Origin: JAHRAW01 sp963693025
GTDB taxonomy: Bacteria; Pseudomonadota; Gammaproteobacteria; Arenicellales; Poriferihabitantaceae
DNA: 64,000 nucleotides
Direction of reading: 5' to 3'
Assembly (NCBI GenBank): GCA_963693025.1
Contig: OY843749.1
Coordinates: 2,480,001-2,544,000 of the forward strand
The DNA's letters: not shown here
Position numbering within the stretch: the stretch's first letter is position 1
Content: more notes on this DNA, generated by a model
Seen by the model: only the letters and a program-made list of their open reading frames with translations
Told to the model about the DNA's origin: nothing
Databases searched by the model: none

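Larger units (their letters stand above)
56010..64000 (+). repeat. Block gamma, gene 2 copy
   Basis: It is collinear with gene 1 from about 7120 to 15060. A unit near 62640-62960 replaces the equivalent gene 1 unit near 13740, while the units on both sides match closely. Confidence 0.9.

Overview
The window is almost entirely two giant repeat-protein genes in tandem on the + strand, separated by about 1.05 kb of nested palindromic repeats. High GC, strong use of G/C-ending codons and a C-terminal outer-membrane beta-barrel ending in Phe point to a Gram-negative, probably proteobacterial, organism. Nothing in the window narrows it further. I see no RNA genes, transposase, CRISPR array, enzyme or believable minus-strand gene.

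Region 1 (1-16794) is gene 1, open at its 5' end. It encodes at least 5,597 residues: about 41 beta-sandwich units of 105-115 residues marked by an LTF..NWN..Q motif, five He_PIG (putative Ig) domains, one cysteine-paired Calx-beta domain, a short helical linker and a type Va autotransporter barrel.

Region 2 (16795-17845) holds four copies of a 171-266 bp palindromic element with GTCATTC...GAATGAC ends, a decaying 17-18 bp tandem array, and a short leader with a weak promoter candidate.

Region 3 (17846 to beyond 64000) is gene 2. It has a signal peptide, an He_PIG domain and a leucine-rich-repeat (LRR) module, then an apparent one-base deletion near 19243. After that one reading frame stays open for about 44.8 kb to the window edge. 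With the frame restored the product exceeds 15,380 residues. It carries about 95 beta-sandwich units, about 26 He_PIG domains, four LRR cassettes and several Calx-beta domains. Units before about 36 kb are diverse. The last 11.7 kb is a near copy of gene 1, with tracts that look identical over 1.2 kb, so gene 2 should end in the same barrel about 1.7 kb past the window.

Together the genes look like a paralogous pair of giant secreted or surface-anchored adhesin-like proteins. They appear to evolve by unit duplication, unequal crossing-over and gene conversion. Adhesion or cell-cell interaction is inferred from architecture only. Repeat counts and identity tracts were made by eye.
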